In this document: positions 5,980 to 6,046 of the stretch, in pieces
Layout: every line of letters begins with the position of its first letter
How positions within the stretch are numbered: position 1 is the stretch's first letter
From: Corallincola sp.
Lineage (GTDB): Bacteria > Pseudomonadota > Gammaproteobacteria > Enterobacterales > Neiellaceae
Reading direction: 5' to 3'
NCBI GenBank assembly: GCA_017998495.1
Contig: JAGOCY010000101.1
Location: forward strand, 1-6,046
Length of the DNA: 6,046 nt
Translations under genes and position numbers: made by a program
Notes under the pieces: generated by a model
Seen by the model: the letters and a program-made list of their open reading frames with translations, nothing else
Told to the model about the DNA's origin: nothing
Databases searched by the model: none

Positions 5980-6046
5980 GGGCTGGGGTCCTTCTGGCTG
6001 TCGTCGCTGTCGCTGTTATTACCGGTGGCGCTGGCTGGCCAGCCGG
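5976..6046 (-). CDS. C-terminal end of an upstream minus-strand gene (enters from the right edge)
   Basis: A minus-strand frame is open from the right edge to a TGA at 5978-5976, giving about 23 residues. The visible tail begins GWPASATG and ends in a polar, Ser/Asp-rich stretch NNSDSDDSQKDPSP, typical of a disordered C-terminus. Its stop overlaps the TTG start of the small membrane protein by the shared TTGA, and the ribosome site for that protein lies inside this frame. This suggests a two-gene unit. The fragment is too short for family assignment, and an open frame this short could arise by chance. Confidence 0.45.
   Translation of the reverse strand, partial: GWPASATGNNSDSDDSQKDPSP

Overview
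This 6,046-base window is GC-rich, densely packed bacterial DNA. It most resembles a chromosomal segment of a gammaproteobacterium: it carries a CreD-type inner-membrane protein, a cN-I-type cytosolic 5'-nucleotidase, a DUF2339-type membrane protein and a periplasmic-sensor GGDEF protein. The genus cannot be fixed from sequence reading alone. No tRNA, rRNA, CRISPR array, insertion sequence or phage gene is visible.

Layout. Bases 1-342 (minus strand) hold the N-terminal part of a DUF2339-like membrane protein that runs off the left edge. It contains a perfect in-frame hexanucleotide array encoding Pro-Gln repeats. A 144-base divergent intergenic region (343-486) follows. Then come four plus-strand genes that look like one operon: a cN-I/PF06189 5'-nucleotidase (487-1395); creD with an extra N-terminal membrane segment (1411-2859, gap 15 nt); a yeast Fcy1-type cytosine deaminase (2894-3343, gap 34 nt); and an NMT1/THI5-like periplasmic binding domain fused through one membrane helix to PAS-PAS-GGDEF (3333-5654, overlapping the deaminase by 11 nt). 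After a 37-base convergent gap, a small three-helix membrane protein of unknown function lies on the minus strand (5692-5979). Its TTG start overlaps the stop of a further minus-strand frame that enters from the right edge.

How the genes may work together. Two of the four operon genes are nucleotide or nucleobase enzymes: a nucleotidase releasing nucleosides from nucleotides, and a cytosine deaminase. The deaminase overlaps a receptor whose periplasmic domain belongs to a family that includes thiamin-pyrimidine (HMP-like) binding proteins. The receptor has an intact GGDEF active site and I-site. A testable inference is that it couples an extracellular pyrimidine-like ligand to c-di-GMP synthesis, alongside enzymes that process related compounds. 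The ligand is not proven by the sequence, and NMT1-like domains bind many different small molecules.
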